A stretch of DNA of 64,000 nt from Gammaproteobacteria bacterium (GCA_021773565.1 JAJFJZ010000005.1:1-64000), one strand, 5' to 3'. Numbered from the stretch's first letter, positions 47,360-59,478 are shown. The notes: generated by a model from the sequence alone, not told the origin. Numbers and translations: made by a program.

Positions 47360-49261
47360 CTAGTGTTCTCCTGCTGGACCACCAATAGATCCTTCACTGG
47401 CATCCTTTTCACTGGGCTTTACTTTGCCAGTCGGCTTGGGAGTATCGTCAGGAGAACGCGGTTTGGCACCAGCCATAATGTCGTCGATCTGGTCACTGTC
47501 CAGTGTTTCATATTCCATCAGGGCTTCCGCCATGACGTGCAGCTTGCTGATATTCTCTTCCAGTATTTCGGTAGCTTTCTGATAACAGGTGTCAATTATT
47601 TCGCGCACTTCGCTATCGATAAGATTGGCAGTGTTATCGGATACTGCTTTAGTAGCTGAACCGGCAGATTTGCCCAGAAATACGGCATGATCGCCTTCTT
47701 CATATTGCAGGGGCCCAAGTTTCTTTGAGAAGCCCCATTTGGTAACCATGCTACGCGCCAGGCTGCTCGCCCTTTCGATATCGTTAGATGCACCGGTGGT
47801 AACGCCGTCAATTCCCAGGGTCATCTCTTCGGCAATACGCCCACCGTACAGGCTACAAATCTGGCTGAGCAGGCCTTGCTTACTGATACTGTAACGATCT
47901 TCTTCCGGCAGGAACATGGTTACACCCAATGCCAGACCGCGGGGAATAATGGTGACCTTGTACACCGGATCATGTTCAGGCATCAGACGCCCGACTATGG
48001 TGTGCCCGGCTTCATGGTAGGCCGTATTACGTTTTTCCTTTTCTGAAATCACCATGGTTTTACGCTCAGCGCCCATCATGATTTTATCTTTGGCTTTTTC
48101 AAACTCATCCATTTCAACCAGGCGTTTACCACCACGTGCACCAAAAAGTGCAGCTTCGTTTACCAGGTTAGCAAGGTCTGCACCGGAAAACCCCGGTGTG
48201 CCACGTGCAATGATGCTCGCATCTACATCCTCACTGATGGGTACCTTACGCATATGCACTTTCAATATTTGTTCACGGCCACGGATATCCGGCAGGCTTA
48301 CCACTACCTGGCGGTCGAAACGACCGGGACGCAGTAAGGCCGGGTCCAGCACGTCGGGCCGGTTGGTGGCTGCAATTACAATAATTCCGTCATTGGCTTC
48401 AAAACCGTCCATTTCAACCAGCAACTGGTTAAGGGTTTGTTCGCGCTCGTCATGCCCACCGCCAAGGCCAGCCCCACGATGACGGCCTACGGCATCAATT
48501 TCATCGATAAAAATGATACAGGGCGCCTGTTTTTTTGCTGTCTCGAACATGTCGCGTACGCGGGATGCACCCACACCGACAAACATTTCAACAAAATCAG
48601 AACCCGATATTGAGAAAAAGGGTACTTTTGCCTCACCGGCAATAGCCCTGGCCAACAGGGTTTTACCCGTACCGGGCTGTCCCACCATAAGAACACCGCG
48701 GGGTATCCGCCCGCCAAGTTTCTGAAACCTGCTCGGGTCCCGCAAAAACTCAACCAGTTCCTGCACATCCTCCTTGGCTTCATCAACTCCGGCTACGTCA
48801 TCAAAAGTGGTTTTAATCTGGTCTTCAGAGAGAAGCTTGGCCTTGCTCTTGCCAAATGCCATAGGACCGCCACGACCACCCGCACCGCCCTGCATCTGTC
48901 GCATGAACAGCATAAATACTGCAATAATTATCAAAATGGGAAAGCTGGCCACCAAAAGTTGTGTCCAGATGCTTTGCTGCTCTGGCCGTTTGCCCTTCAG
49001 TTCCACGCGATGGCTGATCAGGTCGTCAATCAATTTTGGATCGGCAACGGCTGGCCGAACGGTTTCAAATTTACCGCCCGTGGTTCGCACACCATAAATT
49101 ATCAAACCGTCTATCAGCACTTCGCTGACACGATTATTTTGTACTTCGGCCACAAACTCGGAATAGGTGAGTTCTTCGGTTTTTTCGTCAACGCTGAAAT
49201 TGTTGAATACAGTTAGCAAAACTGCCGCAATCACCAGCCAAAGCAATAAGTTTTTTCCCAT
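47360..49261 (-). CDS. ftsH: ATP-dependent zinc metalloprotease FtsH
   Basis: A 633-aa inner-membrane AAA+ protease degrading sigma-32, LpxC-type targets and misassembled membrane proteins. Two N-terminal helices flank a periplasmic domain (about 5-25 and 100-122). The AAA core has Walker A GQPGTGKT, Walker B IIFIDEID and the SRH region. The zinc site is HEAGH. The start at 49261 ([10 protein letters not shown]) matches the family better than the TTG three codons upstream. rlmE lies 113 nt upstream. Confidence 0.97.
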   Translation of the reverse strand: MGKNLLLWLVIAAVLLTVFNNFSVDEKTEELTYSEFVAEVQNNRVSEVLIDGLIIYGVRTTGGKFETVRPAVADPKLIDDLISHRVELKGKRPEQQSIWTQLLVASFPILIIIAVFMLFMRQMQGGAGGRGGPMAFGKSKAKLLSEDQIKTTFDDVAGVDEAKEDVQELVEFLRDPSRFQKLGGRIPRGVLMVGQPGTGKTLLARAIAGEAKVPFFSISGSDFVEMFVGVGASRVRDMFETAKKQAPCIIFIDEIDAVGRHRGAGLGGGHDEREQTLNQLLVEMDGFEANDGIIVIAATNRPDVLDPALLRPGRFDRQVVVSLPDIRGREQILKVHMRKVPISEDVDASIIARGTPGFSGADLANLVNEAALFGARGGKRLVEMDEFEKAKDKIMMGAERKTMVISEKEKRNTAYHEAGHTIVGRLMPEHDPVYKVTIIPRGLALGVTMFLPEEDRYSISKQGLLSQICSLYGGRIAEEMTLGIDGVTTGASNDIERASSLARSMVTKWGFSKKLGPLQYEEGDHAVFLGKSAGSATKAVSDNTANLIDSEVREIIDTCYQKATEILEENISKLHVMAEALMEYETLDSDQIDDIMAGAKPRSPDDTPKPTGKVKPSEKDASEGSIGGPAGEH

Positions 49262-49374
49262 ATCATTCAAAGAGTTACCCTCAATCTGGCCCTAGTGCCA
49301 GCTGTTCAGACTACTACACATTCACTTCGTGAACCACTTAAGCGCTACTAACTATACAGTAGATGAAATTTCCG

Positions 49375-49989
49375 CTAAATCCGTGCGTTAATCGCCACCC
49401 CGTATATTTCGCGGGAATCCTTCCAGGATGCATCAGGTTTGACAAGCTGTACGCGCTTAAATTCACGCCGACGGTCTGCTACCCACTCATCCACACCCTC
49501 ACCCTGAAACATCTTTACCACCAGATTGCCTCCGGGTTTCAGGTAGGTGTGCGCACATTCCGTTGCCAGCTCAACCAGATACATACTTCCGGCCTGATCT
49601 GCAGCGCGTACACCACTGATATTGGGGGCCATATCCGATAAAACAAGATCAAGGCGCGATTCTTTCATAATTAGCGCAAGCTGATCCACAAATTCATCGC
49701 TGGTGATGTCCATTTTCAAAAATTCAACATCCCCCGGCACCTCCATATCAAGCAGGTCACAGGCGATTACCCGCTGCACCCGCTCTGCCAGGTAGTGTGT
49801 CCAGCCACCCGGCGCCGAGCCAAGCTCCAGTACCTGCATTTTGCCATTAAGCAGGGCGAATTTTTTGTCCAGTTGCGCAAGCTTAAAATGCGCACGCGAA
49901 ACCAGGCCCTGTTCTATCGCTTTGCGCGTATATGGGTCATTTTTTTGTCTTTGCAGCCAGCGCTGGCTGGATTTAGACCGTTTTGACAC
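49375..49989 (-). CDS. rlmE: 23S rRNA (uridine(2552)-2'-O)-methyltransferase RlmE (RrmJ/FtsJ)
   Basis: A 204-aa SAM-dependent methyltransferase modifying U2552 in the ribosomal A-loop. SAM motif ELGSAPGGWTHYLAE; the K-D-K-E catalytic residues lie in SRAHFKL, LSDMAPN, LVVKMFQG and SREIYGV. I chose the GTG at 49989, with a GGAGG six nt upstream; a longer ATG start would include the Shine-Dalgarno in the coding region. Divergent from yhbY across 77 bp, the usual rlmE-yhbY layout. Confidence 0.96.
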   Translation of the reverse strand: MSKRSKSSQRWLQRQKNDPYTRKAIEQGLVSRAHFKLAQLDKKFALLNGKMQVLELGSAPGGWTHYLAERVQRVIACDLLDMEVPGDVEFLKMDITSDEFVDQLALIMKESRLDLVLSDMAPNISGVRAADQAGSMYLVELATECAHTYLKPGGNLVVKMFQGEGVDEWVADRRREFKRVQLVKPDASWKDSREIYGVAINARI

Positions 49990-50066
49990 TTCCCACCTCC
50001 GCATTGCTGCGTATAATGCCCGCCACGAATACCCGCCACTATATCAACCCACTAGTTTGAAGGCAT

Positions 50067-50423
50067 ATGAGCGACTCTGAAAATTCTGTTTGGGACAAAA
50101 CCGCTACCAAGCAGCCAAATACCCGTGCCAGGCGTGAAATGCGTGGTATAGCACATCACTTGCAGGTTGTGGTAACCGTAGCAGAAAAGGGCCTGTCTGA
50201 CTCCGTATTGAAGGAAACAGCCCGCGCCCTGCGTGACCATGAACTTATCAAGGTACGCATTAACCTGCTGGATAAAGACACGCGCAAGCAAATTATCGAC
50301 GCGCTGGCAAAAAAGTGTGGCGCAAGCGTGATCCAGAAAATTGGCAAGGTGCTGGTGTTGTACAAAAACAATCCGAAAGCAGACCCCAAAAAATCAAATA
50401 TCGCCCGCTTTAAGCTTGGCTAA
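50067..50423 (+). CDS. yhbY: Ribosome assembly RNA-binding protein YhbY
   Basis: A 118-aa protein with a CRM (CRS1-YhbY) domain. The motif RREMRGIAHHLQVVVTVAEKGLSDSVLKE and the GxxG-like IQKIGKVLVLYK loop are present. It associates with pre-50S particles. The N terminus is about 18 residues longer than in E. coli. A TATAAT at 50011-50016 may be its -10 box. It ends 6 nt from the end of convergent greA. Confidence 0.92.
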   Translation: MSDSENSVWDKTATKQPNTRARREMRGIAHHLQVVVTVAEKGLSDSVLKETARALRDHELIKVRINLLDKDTRKQIIDALAKKCGASVIQKIGKVLVLYKNNPKADPKKSNIARFKLG

Positions 50424-50429
50424 CGCTGG

Positions 50430-50903
50430 CTAGGTATATTCGACTGCGGTCACCTCGTACTCTACCAAGCCACTGGGCGGTTCAAAACGCACTTCATCGT
50501 CCACCTTTTTGCCCACCATGGCACGCGAAAGGGGTGACTGAACGGAAATTTTTCCTTCCTTGATGTCGGCTTCATCCTCACCAACAATCTGGTAGACAAC
50601 GGTTTTTTCAGTCGCCAGATTTAACAGCGTAACAGTACAACCAAAGACCACTTTGCCATTATTGGTCACTTTGCTCAGGTCTATTATCTGCGCATCAGCA
50701 AGTTTGCCCTCGATTTCCAGCACCCGGCCTTCTGAAAACCCCTGCTGCTCTTTCGCGGCATGATATTCAGCATTTTCTTTCAGGTCTCCATGCGCGCGCG
50801 CTTCGGCAATGGCGGCGGCAATTTTAGGGCGCGCCACCGTTTTCAGATACGCCAGCTCTTTTCGAAGCGCTGCTGCGCCTTTAACTGTCATGGGTACTTT
50901 CAT
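50430..50903 (-). CDS. greA: Transcription elongation factor GreA
   Basis: A 157-aa factor (E. coli 158) that binds the RNA polymerase secondary channel and induces cleavage of backtracked RNA. The coiled-coil tip has the acidic pair in [17 protein letters not shown]. The C-terminal FKBP-like domain includes [16 protein letters not shown]. It lies 4 nt after carB in the same direction. Confidence 0.97.
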   Translation of the reverse strand: MKVPMTVKGAAALRKELAYLKTVARPKIAAAIAEARAHGDLKENAEYHAAKEQQGFSEGRVLEIEGKLADAQIIDLSKVTNNGKVVFGCTVTLLNLATEKTVVYQIVGEDEADIKEGKISVQSPLSRAMVGKKVDDEVRFEPPSGLVEYEVTAVEYT

Positions 50904-50907
50904 ATTA

Positions 50908-53900
50908 CTAGCTCACTTCACCAGGCTGGTGGATACGCGCGTGTAAGTCCTGCAAGCGCCGTACTTCCTCTCCTGGCCCATATTTTATCGCCATACAAAA
51001 TGCTTCTCCACCCGTTAAGGTAGTGGTGTAGCAGACTTTTTTCTCAAGGGCCAAACGACGAATTATCGCAGAATCTGCAATAGCCTGCCTGCCTTCGGTG
51101 GTATTTACAATTAAATCTACCCGCTCATTTTTGAGCAAATCAGATATATCGGGGCGACCTTCATGCACCTTGTTCACCACGCGGCACGCAAATCCCGCTT
51201 TGCTTAACTTCAATGCCGTGCCCTGTGTCGCCACAAGATGAAAGCCGAGTTCCAGCAGCTCTTTTGCAACGGCTACGATGCCACTCTTGTCAGATTCTTT
51301 TACGCTGATAAAAGCCATACCCCCTTCAGGAAGCCCTTCGCCAACAGAAATACTGGCCTTGGCAAATGCACCGGCAAAAGTGTCACCAACACCCATAACT
51401 TCACCGGTAGATTTCATTTCCGGGCCCAGTATCGGGTCTACCCCGATAAACTTGTTAAACGGAAAGATGGATTCTTTTACACAGTAATACGGAGGAATAA
51501 TTTCTTTCGTAAAGCCCTGCTCTTTCAGGCTGACACCCACCATGCAACGCGCCGCCACTTTGGCCAGCGATACGCCAATACTTTTTGAAATAAAAGGCAC
51601 GGTACGTGAGGCACGTGGATTTACTTCAAGTACAAAAATACGCCCGTCCTGCACCGCAAGCTGCACATTCATCAAACCCACTACTTTCAGCTCAAGCGCC
51701 ATCGCCTTCACCTGGGTACGAATTTCATCCTGGATGTTTTCATCCAGATTATAGGGCGGTAAGGAACAGGCCGAATCACCTGAATGTACGCCGGCCTGTT
51801 CAATGTGTTGCATGATCGCGCCAATCACAACATCCTGGCCATCACAAATAGCGTCGACGTCTACTTCCACAGCCTGGCTCAAAAACCGGTCTAACAATAC
51901 CGGTGAGGCGTTGGACACAGAGACTGCGTCCCTCAGGTACAGCGCCAGCTCCTCATCGTTGTAAACGATTTCCATGGCGCGCCCACCCAGCACATAAGAG
52001 GGCCGCACCACCAGCGGATAGCCAATTTCAGCAGCCGCAGCAGCACCCTGCTCGGGCGCAGAAATAGTGCGGTTATTGGGTTGCAGTAAACCCAGAGCGT
52101 CTATCACACCCTGGAAACGCTCGCGGTCTTCAGCGCGGTCAATTGCGTCAGCGCCGGTTCCAAGAATAGGCACACCGGCTGCTTCCAGGTCTTCAACCAG
52201 CTTCAGCGGCGTTTGACCGCCAAACTGCACAATCACCCCAAGCGGGTTTTCCAGGCGCACAATAGCCAGCACATCTTCCAGGGTAACGGGCTCAAAATAC
52301 AGGCGATCGGAGATATCGTAGTCGGTAGAAACGGTTTCTGGATTACAGTTAACCATGATCGTTTCGTAACCGTCTTCCCGTAAGGCAAGTGCTGCATGCA
52401 CACAACAGTAATCAAACTCGATACCCTGGCCAATCCGGTTAGGGCCACCGCCAAGCACGATAATCTTTTTATTAGCACTTGGTGCTGCCTCACATTCTTC
52501 CTCAAAGGTGGAATACATATAGGCTGTTGCAGAGGAAAACTCCCCGGCACAGGTATCCACCCGTTTGTAGACGGGATGAATATCCAGAGACATGCGATGC
52601 GTGCGCATCCGGGCTTCGTCAACACCGATGAGTGTAGCCAGGCGTGCGTCACTAAAACCCTTGCGTTTCAAGCGGAACAATTCCGTATGGGTAATGCTTT
52701 CAAGGCTTCTTCCTTCAAGCCCCTGCTCGGTAAACACCAGGTCTTGTACCTGGGCCAGAAACCAGGGATCAATACCCGTTAAGCGGTAGAGTTCATCCAT
52801 GGAATAATCCCGGCGAATAGCATCTGCCAGATACCACACCCGCTCGGCACCGGCACTTTTCAGCTCTCGATTGAGCTTCACCTGATCATATTTATTGTTT
52901 GGGCCAAATACCGGGTCCAGGCCCGCAACACCAATTTCCAGCCCGCGAATGGCTTTGTGAAACGATTCCTGAAACGTGCGACCGATAGCCATAACTTCGC
53001 CAACAGATTTCATCTGTGTAGTGAGGCGATCATCGGCCTGGGGAAATTTCTCGAAGGTGAAGCGCGGGATTTTGGTTACCACATAATCGATGGAAGGCTC
53101 AAATGATGCCGGGGTAACTCCGGTAATATCGTTGGCCAGCTCATCCAGGGTATAACCAATAGCAAGTTTTGCTGCGATTTTGGCAATCGGAAAACCCGTG
53201 GCTTTTGAGGCCAGGGCGGATGAGCGCGAAACCCGGGGATTCATTTCGATAACTACCAGGCGGCCAGTGTCCGGCTCAATGGCAAACTGTACGTTAGAAC
53301 CACCCGTTTCAACGCCAATCTCTCGCAGCACCGCAAATGATGCATTACGCAACAACTGGTATTCCTTGTCGGTGAGGGTTTGTGCGGGTGCAACGGTAAT
53401 GCTGTCTCCGGTATGCACACCCATGGGATCAAAGTTTTCGATGGAACAAACGATGATGCAGTTGTCCTTGCAATCGCGCACCACCTCCATTTCAAACTCT
53501 TTCCAACCCAGAAGCGATTCATCAATTAATAACTCGCTGGTGGGCGAGAGGTCCAGGCCACGTTTGCATATTTCAACAAACTCTTCCTGATTGTATGCCA
53601 CCCCGCCACCACTGCCGCCCATGGTAAAGGAGGGGCGAATAACACAGGGGTAACCCAGGCTGCCTTGCACCTGGATGGCTTCCTCAAGGCTATGTGCGAT
53701 TGCAGAGCGTGGCGTTTCCAGGTTGATGGCCTGCATGGCCTTGTCAAAACGTTCACGGTCTTCTGCCTTGTCGATGGCGTCCTGGTCAGCGCCAATCAAC
53801 TCCACATTATATTTATCCAGGATGCCTTCCCGCGCCAGATCAAGCGCGCAGTTCAGCGCCGTTTGCCCACCCATAGTGGGTAATACCGCATCCGGACGTT

Positions 53901-54141
53901 CCTGTTCGATTATGCGCGCTACCGTTTTCCACTCGATGGGTTCGATGTAGGTAGCATCCGCCATACTCGGGTCGGTCATGATGGTGGCCGGGTTGGAGTT
54001 CACCAGAATGGTTCTAATACCTTCATCCATCAAGGACTTGCAGGCCTGTGCACCCGAATAATCAAACTCACAGGCCTGACCAATAATAATCGGGCCCGCC
54101 CCCAGGATTAATATCGAATTGATATCACTACGCCTGGGCAT
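50908..54141 (-). CDS. carB: Carbamoyl-phosphate synthase large subunit
   Basis: A 1077-aa enzyme (E. coli 1073) using ammonia from CarA, bicarbonate and two ATP to make carbamoyl phosphate for arginine and pyrimidines. Two ATP-grasp halves are visible: [20 protein letters not shown] (first) and [21 protein letters not shown] (second). The C-terminal MGS-like allosteric domain begins near 935. The gene overlaps carA by 14 nt. Confidence 0.98.
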   Translation of the reverse strand: MPRRSDINSILILGAGPIIIGQACEFDYSGAQACKSLMDEGIRTILVNSNPATIMTDPSMADATYIEPIEWKTVARIIEQERPDAVLPTMGGQTALNCALDLAREGILDKYNVELIGADQDAIDKAEDRERFDKAMQAINLETPRSAIAHSLEEAIQVQGSLGYPCVIRPSFTMGGSGGGVAYNQEEFVEICKRGLDLSPTSELLIDESLLGWKEFEMEVVRDCKDNCIIVCSIENFDPMGVHTGDSITVAPAQTLTDKEYQLLRNASFAVLREIGVETGGSNVQFAIEPDTGRLVVIEMNPRVSRSSALASKATGFPIAKIAAKLAIGYTLDELANDITGVTPASFEPSIDYVVTKIPRFTFEKFPQADDRLTTQMKSVGEVMAIGRTFQESFHKAIRGLEIGVAGLDPVFGPNNKYDQVKLNRELKSAGAERVWYLADAIRRDYSMDELYRLTGIDPWFLAQVQDLVFTEQGLEGRSLESITHTELFRLKRKGFSDARLATLIGVDEARMRTHRMSLDIHPVYKRVDTCAGEFSSATAYMYSTFEEECEAAPSANKKIIVLGGGPNRIGQGIEFDYCCVHAALALREDGYETIMVNCNPETVSTDYDISDRLYFEPVTLEDVLAIVRLENPLGVIVQFGGQTPLKLVEDLEAAGVPILGTGADAIDRAEDRERFQGVIDALGLLQPNNRTISAPEQGAAAAAEIGYPLVVRPSYVLGGRAMEIVYNDEELALYLRDAVSVSNASPVLLDRFLSQAVEVDVDAICDGQDVVIGAIMQHIEQAGVHSGDSACSLPPYNLDENIQDEIRTQVKAMALELKVVGLMNVQLAVQDGRIFVLEVNPRASRTVPFISKSIGVSLAKVAARCMVGVSLKEQGFTKEIIPPYYCVKESIFPFNKFIGVDPILGPEMKSTGEVMGVGDTFAGAFAKASISVGEGLPEGGMAFISVKESDKSGIVAVAKELLELGFHLVATQGTALKLSKAGFACRVVNKVHEGRPDISDLLKNERVDLIVNTTEGRQAIADSAIIRRLALEKKVCYTTTLTGGEAFCMAIKYGPGEEVRRLQDLHARIHQPGEVS

Positions 54142-55294
54142 TAGTCAGGGCTCCGGTATTATTTTGCTCCATCAGGGCAATGAACTGATCAAACAGGTAG
54201 GCACAATCCTGCGGGCCCGGGCTTGCTTCAGGATGCCCCTGAAAGGAAAAGGCCGGTACATCCCTTCGGCGTACGCCCTGTAACGTATTATCAAAAAGGG
54301 AAACGTGGGTGGTCTCAAGGCAATCCGGTAAACTTTTTTCATCCGTAGCAAAACCATGATTCTGGCTGGTAATAATCACCCGGCCAGAACCAATATCCTT
54401 AACCGGATGGTTAGCACCATGATGACCGTGCGGCATTTTTACCGATCGTGCGCCACTGGCAAGTGCCAGCAGCTGGTGCCCAAGGCAGATTCCAAAAATT
54501 GGCATGCGACGATCAAGCAGCGTTTGAATAGCACTGATCGCATAATCACAAGGCTGTGGATCACCGGGCCCATTGGACAAAAAGACCCCATCGGGATGCA
54601 TAGCCAGCACATCTTCAGCGGAAGTTTGCGCAGGTACTACACTTACCCTGCAGCCACGTGCACATAACATACGCAAAATATTGCGTTTTACCCCGAAGTC
54701 ATAGGCCACCACATGAAAGCGACTCTCGGGTGCTTTTTGATACCCTGACTTCAGTGACCACTCGCCTTGCTGCCATGCATAGGCCTTTTTACAACTGACC
54801 ACTTTCGCAAGGTCCAGACCCAGAAGGCCGGGACAGGCTTTGGCCTGTTGCAGTGCATTTTTTTTAAGCTCTGCAAAACCAGTGGAGCCATCGTCTGTAA
54901 GAACACAACCATTGAGTGCACCCTTGTCGCGAATGAGGCGCGTGAGGCGACGGGTATCTATCTCGGCAATGGCTACCACATTGTGTTGTGTTAAAAACTC
55001 TGCCAGGGATTGTTCCTTGCGCCAGGAACTTGCCAGAAAGGGCAGGTCACGAATGACCAGAGCTGCCGCCCATACGCGATCAGATTCCATGTCCTGGACA
55101 TTACATCCGGTATTACCAATATGCGGATAGGTGAGTGTAATTATTTGCCGGGCATAGGAGGGGTCGGTAAGAATTTCCTGATAACCTGTCATGGCGGTGT
55201 TAAACACCACTTCACCAACGGCAGACCCTGAAGCCCCTATAGAACTCCCCAAAAAGACACTTCCGTCTTCAAGCGCAAGTAAAGCTGTATCCAA
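54128..55294 (-). CDS. carA: Carbamoyl-phosphate synthase small subunit
   Basis: A 388-aa glutaminase subunit. The class I amidotransferase triad is present: nucleophile Cys in [15 protein letters not shown], and His/Glu in [12 protein letters not shown]. The N-terminal domain [34 protein letters not shown] is diagnostic. The start is TTG at 55294, embedded at the end of a ten-T run (55293-55302). No ATG occurs in frame before the upstream stop (TAG at 55339). Overlaps carB by 14 nt. Expression control at the T-run is possible (see findings). Confidence 0.96.
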   Translation of the reverse strand: MDTALLALEDGSVFLGSSIGASGSAVGEVVFNTAMTGYQEILTDPSYARQIITLTYPHIGNTGCNVQDMESDRVWAAALVIRDLPFLASSWRKEQSLAEFLTQHNVVAIAEIDTRRLTRLIRDKGALNGCVLTDDGSTGFAELKKNALQQAKACPGLLGLDLAKVVSCKKAYAWQQGEWSLKSGYQKAPESRFHVVAYDFGVKRNILRMLCARGCRVSVVPAQTSAEDVLAMHPDGVFLSNGPGDPQPCDYAISAIQTLLDRRMPIFGICLGHQLLALASGARSVKMPHGHHGANHPVKDIGSGRVIITSQNHGFATDEKSLPDCLETTHVSLFDNTLQGVRRRDVPAFSFQGHPEASPGPQDCAYLFDQFIALMEQNNTGALTNAQA

Positions 55295-55340
55295 AAAAAA
55301 AAGGCCCCGGCGTGGTAGGTGGTACTCAAATTCAGGCTAT

Positions 55341-55372
55341 AAAAAAGCGAGAAGAAAGCAAATTCATCTCGC
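55341..55372 (-). terminator. Intrinsic terminator between dapB and carA
   Basis: On the minus strand, GCGAGA (55367-55372) and TCTCGC (55347-55352) pair around a 14-nt loop, followed by TTTTTTA. It lies downstream of dapB and upstream of carA, so carAB probably has its own promoter after it. Confidence 0.7.
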
Positions 55373-55464
55373 TGATTTAACAAAACAATAATATTCGAAG
55401 GGGCTCGCGCTGTCCATGCAGTGAACAGAAATAGGCCAAGAGATTTTTTACCAGCTGTAAAAAA

Positions 55465-56199
55465 TTAGGCCGTCTTATGCAGCCCCAGCACGTCCTGCAT
55501 GTCGTATAAACCCGGCTCTCTATCTATCAGCCAGACAGCCGCGCGCAGGGCACCCTCGGCGTAATTTTTGCGACTGCTGGCCTTATGCACCAGTTCCAGA
55601 CGCTCACCGGCACTGGCCAGCATGACACTGTGTTCGCCAACAATATCGCCGGCACGAAGTGACTGAAAGCCAATACTGCCGGGCACGCGCTCACCGGTAA
55701 GGCCCTGGCGAGAAAACACCGCCCTGGACGCCAGATCGCTGCCCCCAAAATCATTGCCTAAAGCATCCGCTACAATCTGGCCCAGCTTGAGTGCTGTACC
55801 CGAGGGTGCGTCTACCTTGTTTTGGTGGTGGGCCTCGCTTATTTCTATGTCGCTGTTTTCACCCAGCACACCGCTGGCCAGTTCCACCAGCTTGAAGAGT
55901 ACGTTGACACCAACGCTCATATTGGGTGCAAGCACGATAGGGATAGAGCGGGATGCCTGGCTGATATCAGATAAAAAGGTTTCGTCAAAGCCGGTAGTGC
56001 CTATGACCAGTGCCTTGCCTTTTTCAAGACACATACGTAATGCCGTTTTGGTACCTGCCACCGTGCTGAAATCGATAAAAACATCAAATTCCGTGGACTG
56101 CGGATCTGCTACCAAAGTGCACTTTTTACTTTCACTTAAAACTTCTGTTAGCGCCAGTGCCATGCGTCCACTGCGGCCCGACAACTGGACGCTTAACAT
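55465..56199 (-). CDS. dapB: 4-Hydroxy-tetrahydrodipicolinate reductase, short form
   Basis: A 244-aa enzyme of lysine and diaminopimelate synthesis, shorter than the usual 265-270. The NAD(P) loop is LSGRSGRMA. FDVFIDFSTVAGT, GTTGFD, APNMSVGVNVLFKL and the catalytic EAHHQNKVDAPSGTA are intact. The missing residues lie between GRM and FDVFIDF, a variable loop after the first helix. The ATG shares its A with the dnaJ TGA stop, so translation is coupled. Confidence 0.93.
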   Translation of the reverse strand: MLSVQLSGRSGRMALALTEVLSESKKCTLVADPQSTEFDVFIDFSTVAGTKTALRMCLEKGKALVIGTTGFDETFLSDISQASRSIPIVLAPNMSVGVNVLFKLVELASGVLGENSDIEISEAHHQNKVDAPSGTALKLGQIVADALGNDFGGSDLASRAVFSRQGLTGERVPGSIGFQSLRAGDIVGEHSVMLASAGERLELVHKASSRKNYAEGALRAAVWLIDREPGLYDMQDVLGLHKTA

Positions 56200-57326
56200 C
56201 AGGGCCTTAAGCTCTCAAAGAAATCTTTGACGCCAGCAAACCAGCTGCTTTCACGGGGCGAGTGTGAGGAACTACTGGCATCAATACTGGCTTTGAATTT
56301 CTCAAGCATGGTTTTTTGCTCTGAACTGAGATTAACCGGGGTTTCTACGGCAATGCGGCACAACAGGTCGCCAACGCCGCCGCCGCGCACGGGGGTTACC
56401 CCCTTGCCGCGCAGGCGAAACTGTTTTCCGGTTTGTGTTTCGGCTGGAATCTTCAGGCTTACCCGCCCACTCAGGGTCGGCACCTCAAGCTGCCCACCCA
56501 GTGCGGCATCCACAAAGGAGATTGGCACTTCGCAATACAGGTTAGCGCCGTCGCGTTCGAATATCGGATGATCGCGCACAGAGACCTGTACATATAGATC
56601 ACCAGGGGGGCCACCACTCATGCCTGCCTCACCTTCCCCGGTGAGTCGAATTCGGTCGCCCGTGTCTACACCCGCAGGGATTTTAACCGACAGGGTTTTA
56701 CGTTTTTCGATGCGTCCCTGGCCATGGCAGGTATTACAGGGATTACTAATAATGGTACCAGCGCCACGACAACGCGGGCAGGTTTGTTGCAGGGAGAAAA
56801 AGCCCTGGGCAACCCGAATCTGGCCCGCACCACCACAGTCCGGACACTCTTTGGGCGAGCTGCCCGCTTTGGCACCGCTGCCATCACAGTCTTCACAGGC
56901 ACTCATAACCGGGATTTTGATTTCTATCGTATCCCCGCCGACTGCCTGCTCAAGATCAAGCTCACAGGTATAGCGTAAATCGGCGCCACGTCTAACTGAA
57001 GATCTGGAACGCGAGCCACCATTGCCAAACATGTCGCCAAACACGTCTCCAAAGATGTCACCAAAACCACCGGCACCGCCACCAAATCCACCCGCACCGC
57101 CTTCAAGACCGGCATGGCCAAACTGGTCATACGTTTGGCGCTTCTCACTATCTGACAATACATCGTATGCTTCGGTGGCTTCCTTGAATTTGGCATCAGC
57201 AGCACTGTCTTCAGGGTTACGATCAGGATGGTACTTCATGGCGAGACGGCGATACGCTTTCTTGGCATCTTTTTCAGAGGCCCCGCGCTCGATTCCCAGT
57301 ACTTCGTAGTAGTCTCGTTTTGCCAT
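56199..57326 (-). CDS. dnaJ: Chaperone protein DnaJ
   Basis: A 375-aa Hsp40 co-chaperone. The J domain has the HPD motif ([10 protein letters not shown]). A Gly/Phe-rich linker (about 75-105) and four CxxCxGxG zinc motifs ([32 protein letters not shown]) follow, then the substrate-binding C terminus. It is downstream of dnaK by 73 nt, with an intercistronic hairpin between. Confidence 0.98.
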   Translation of the reverse strand: MAKRDYYEVLGIERGASEKDAKKAYRRLAMKYHPDRNPEDSAADAKFKEATEAYDVLSDSEKRQTYDQFGHAGLEGGAGGFGGGAGGFGDIFGDVFGDMFGNGGSRSRSSVRRGADLRYTCELDLEQAVGGDTIEIKIPVMSACEDCDGSGAKAGSSPKECPDCGGAGQIRVAQGFFSLQQTCPRCRGAGTIISNPCNTCHGQGRIEKRKTLSVKIPAGVDTGDRIRLTGEGEAGMSGGPPGDLYVQVSVRDHPIFERDGANLYCEVPISFVDAALGGQLEVPTLSGRVSLKIPAETQTGKQFRLRGKGVTPVRGGGVGDLLCRIAVETPVNLSSEQKTMLEKFKASIDASSSSHSPRESSWFAGVKDFFESLRP

Positions 57327-57355
57327 GTTATTTAGTAACCCTTAAACACAGGAAA

Positions 57356-57383
57356 GCAGGCTGCAGATTACTCCGTAGCCTGC
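57356..57383 (-). other. dnaK-dnaJ intercistronic hairpin
   Basis: GCAGGCT and AGCCTGC pair perfectly around a 14-nt loop in the transcript, followed by TTTCC. It is a weak terminator at best and may set the dnaK:dnaJ expression ratio or stabilise the dnaK 3' end. Confidence 0.55.
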
Positions 57384-57399
57384 CCGCCTTCAGTCCAGC

Positions 57400-59337
57400 T
57401 TAACCTTTATCGGCGTCTTTCACTTCCTTTACTTCTTCGAAGTCAGCGTCAACCACATCGTCTTCGGGTGCCGCCTGTGCCTGGGCTCCTGCTTCGCCCG
57501 CAGCACCTGCAGCCGCTGCCTGTTCTTCGTACATCCTTTGCGCAAGGCCGGATGATGCTTCGGTTAAGGCCTGAATTTTAGCCTCAATTTCTTCCTTGTT
57601 ATCACCTTTCAGCGCTTCTTCCAGTGCAACAGCGGCCGCTTCAATGCCTGCCGTTTCTTCTTCTGTTGCCTTGTCTCCAGCTTCGCTTACGGTCTTACGC
57701 GCAGCGTGCACCATCCCATCACCCTGGTTGCGCAGATTAACCAGCTCTTCAAACCTGGCATCTTCTTCGGAGTGCGCTTCTGCATCCTGCACCATAGCTT
57801 CGATTTCGTCATCCGACAAACCGCTGCTGGCTTTAATCACAATTGACTGCTCTTTGCCGGTGGCCTTGTCCTTGGCGGATACGTTCAGTATGCCGTTTGC
57901 ATCCAGGTCAAAACTCACTTCAATTTGTGGTATGCCTCGCGGTGCCGCTGGAATCTCGGCCAGGTCAAAACGACCCAGTGATTTATTGCCGGTGGCCTGC
58001 TTGCGCTCACCCTGCAGCACATGAATGGTTACCGCAGACTGATTGTCATCCGCCGTAGAGAACACCTGACTCTTGTTGGTCGGGATAGTGGTGTTTTTTT
58101 CAATCAGGGCACTCATTACCCCACCCATGGTTTCAATACCAAGGGACAGTGGCGTTACGTCCAGCAGTAATACGTCGGTAACGTCACCCGCCAGAACTGC
58201 TGCCTGGATAGCTGCACCTACCGCAACTGCTTCATCAGCGTTTACGTCCTTGCGCGGTTCCCTGTTGAAGAATTCCTGCACTTTTTTCTGTACCAGCGGC
58301 ATACGGGTTTGCCCGCCCACCAGAATCACATCGTCGATTTCGCCGATTTTTATTCCAGCATCCTTTAATGCAGTGGCACAGGGTGCAATGGTACGCTCCA
58401 CCAGACTTTCAACCAGTGACTCAAGCTTGGCACGGGTTACCTTGATAACCAGATGCTTGGGCCCGGTGGAGTCTGCCGTAATATAAGGCAGGTTAACTTC
58501 GGATTGCTGTGAGGTAGAAAGCTCAATCTTGGCCTTTTCTGCAGCTTCTTTTAAGCGCTGCAGTGCCAATGGATCTGTATGCAGATCAATACCGTTATCT
58601 TTCTTAAACTCATCCGCCAGGTATTCAATCAACAGAAGATCAAAATCCTCACCGCCCAGGAAGGTATCCCCGTTGGTAGAGAGCACTTCAAACTGGTGTT
58701 CCCCATCAACGTCTGCAATTTCGATAATGGAAATATCGAAAGTACCGCCACCCAGGTCGTATACCGCAACTGTGGTATCACCACGCTTTTTGTCCATGCC
58801 ATAAGCAAGGGCAGCAGCCGTAGGTTCATTGATAATGCGTTTTACATCCAGACCTGCAATGCGGCCGGCATCCTTGGTAGCCTGGCGCTGGGAATCATCA
58901 AAATAAGCAGGCACAGTGATTACCGCCTCTGTGATGCTTTCTCCCAGATAGTCCTCGGCAGACTTCTTCATCTTTTTAAGTACTTCGGCAGAAATCTGTG
59001 GAGGTGCTTGTTGCTCACCGTTTACCTCTACCCAGGCGTCACCATTTTTTGCCTTGACGATTTTGTAAGGCACCATCTTGATGTCTTTTTGCACAATGGC
59101 GGAATCAAATTTTCGTCCAATCAAGCGCTTTACCGCAAACAGCGTATTCACTGGATTAGTTACCGCCTGACGTTTCGCCGCCTGACCTACCAGTATCTCA
59201 CCATCTTCTGTGTACGCGATTACAGAAGGAGTAGTTCGATCACCCTCTGAATTTTCGATGACTTTGGTTTCTTTGCCATCCATTACCGCGACGCAGGAGT
59301 TGGTCGTTCCCAGGTCTATTCCAATTATCTTACCCAT
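57400..59337 (-). CDS. dnaK: Chaperone protein DnaK
   Basis: A 645-aa Hsp70 chaperone. The ATPase domain begins [20 protein letters not shown]. The signature [13 protein letters not shown] and hinge motif [18 protein letters not shown] are present. The C-terminal lid ends in an acidic tail ([11 protein letters not shown]). It has a Shine-Dalgarno AGGAGA. A sigma-32-type promoter lies at 59383-59411 between grpE and dnaK. Confidence 0.99.
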   Translation of the reverse strand: MGKIIGIDLGTTNSCVAVMDGKETKVIENSEGDRTTPSVIAYTEDGEILVGQAAKRQAVTNPVNTLFAVKRLIGRKFDSAIVQKDIKMVPYKIVKAKNGDAWVEVNGEQQAPPQISAEVLKKMKKSAEDYLGESITEAVITVPAYFDDSQRQATKDAGRIAGLDVKRIINEPTAAALAYGMDKKRGDTTVAVYDLGGGTFDISIIEIADVDGEHQFEVLSTNGDTFLGGEDFDLLLIEYLADEFKKDNGIDLHTDPLALQRLKEAAEKAKIELSTSQQSEVNLPYITADSTGPKHLVIKVTRAKLESLVESLVERTIAPCATALKDAGIKIGEIDDVILVGGQTRMPLVQKKVQEFFNREPRKDVNADEAVAVGAAIQAAVLAGDVTDVLLLDVTPLSLGIETMGGVMSALIEKNTTIPTNKSQVFSTADDNQSAVTIHVLQGERKQATGNKSLGRFDLAEIPAAPRGIPQIEVSFDLDANGILNVSAKDKATGKEQSIVIKASSGLSDDEIEAMVQDAEAHSEEDARFEELVNLRNQGDGMVHAARKTVSEAGDKATEEETAGIEAAAVALEEALKGDNKEEIEAKIQALTEASSGLAQRMYEEQAAAAGAAGEAGAQAQAAPEDDVVDADFEEVKEVKDADKG

Positions 59338-59382
59338 CTCTAGTTCTCCTGCCGCTACCGGCTAATTTTTTATCTCGTAACG

Positions 59383-59411
59383 TATATTGGCCCGTGGGCC
59401 GAAAGTTCAAG
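59383..59411 (-). promoter_or_regulatory. Sigma-32-type heat-shock promoter of dnaK
   Basis: On the minus strand, CTTGAA (59406-59411) is followed after 14 bp by GCCAATATA (59383-59391), close to the sigma-32 consensus CTTGAA-N13-17-CCCCATNTA. The spacer contains the palindrome GGCCC-AC-GGGCC. Confidence 0.65.
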
Positions 59412-59478
59412 CGCAAACTCCAAAATAGCGGCTACTTTTATTTTTCCAACTATTTCCCGAACGTGAATTGTGTGCCTG

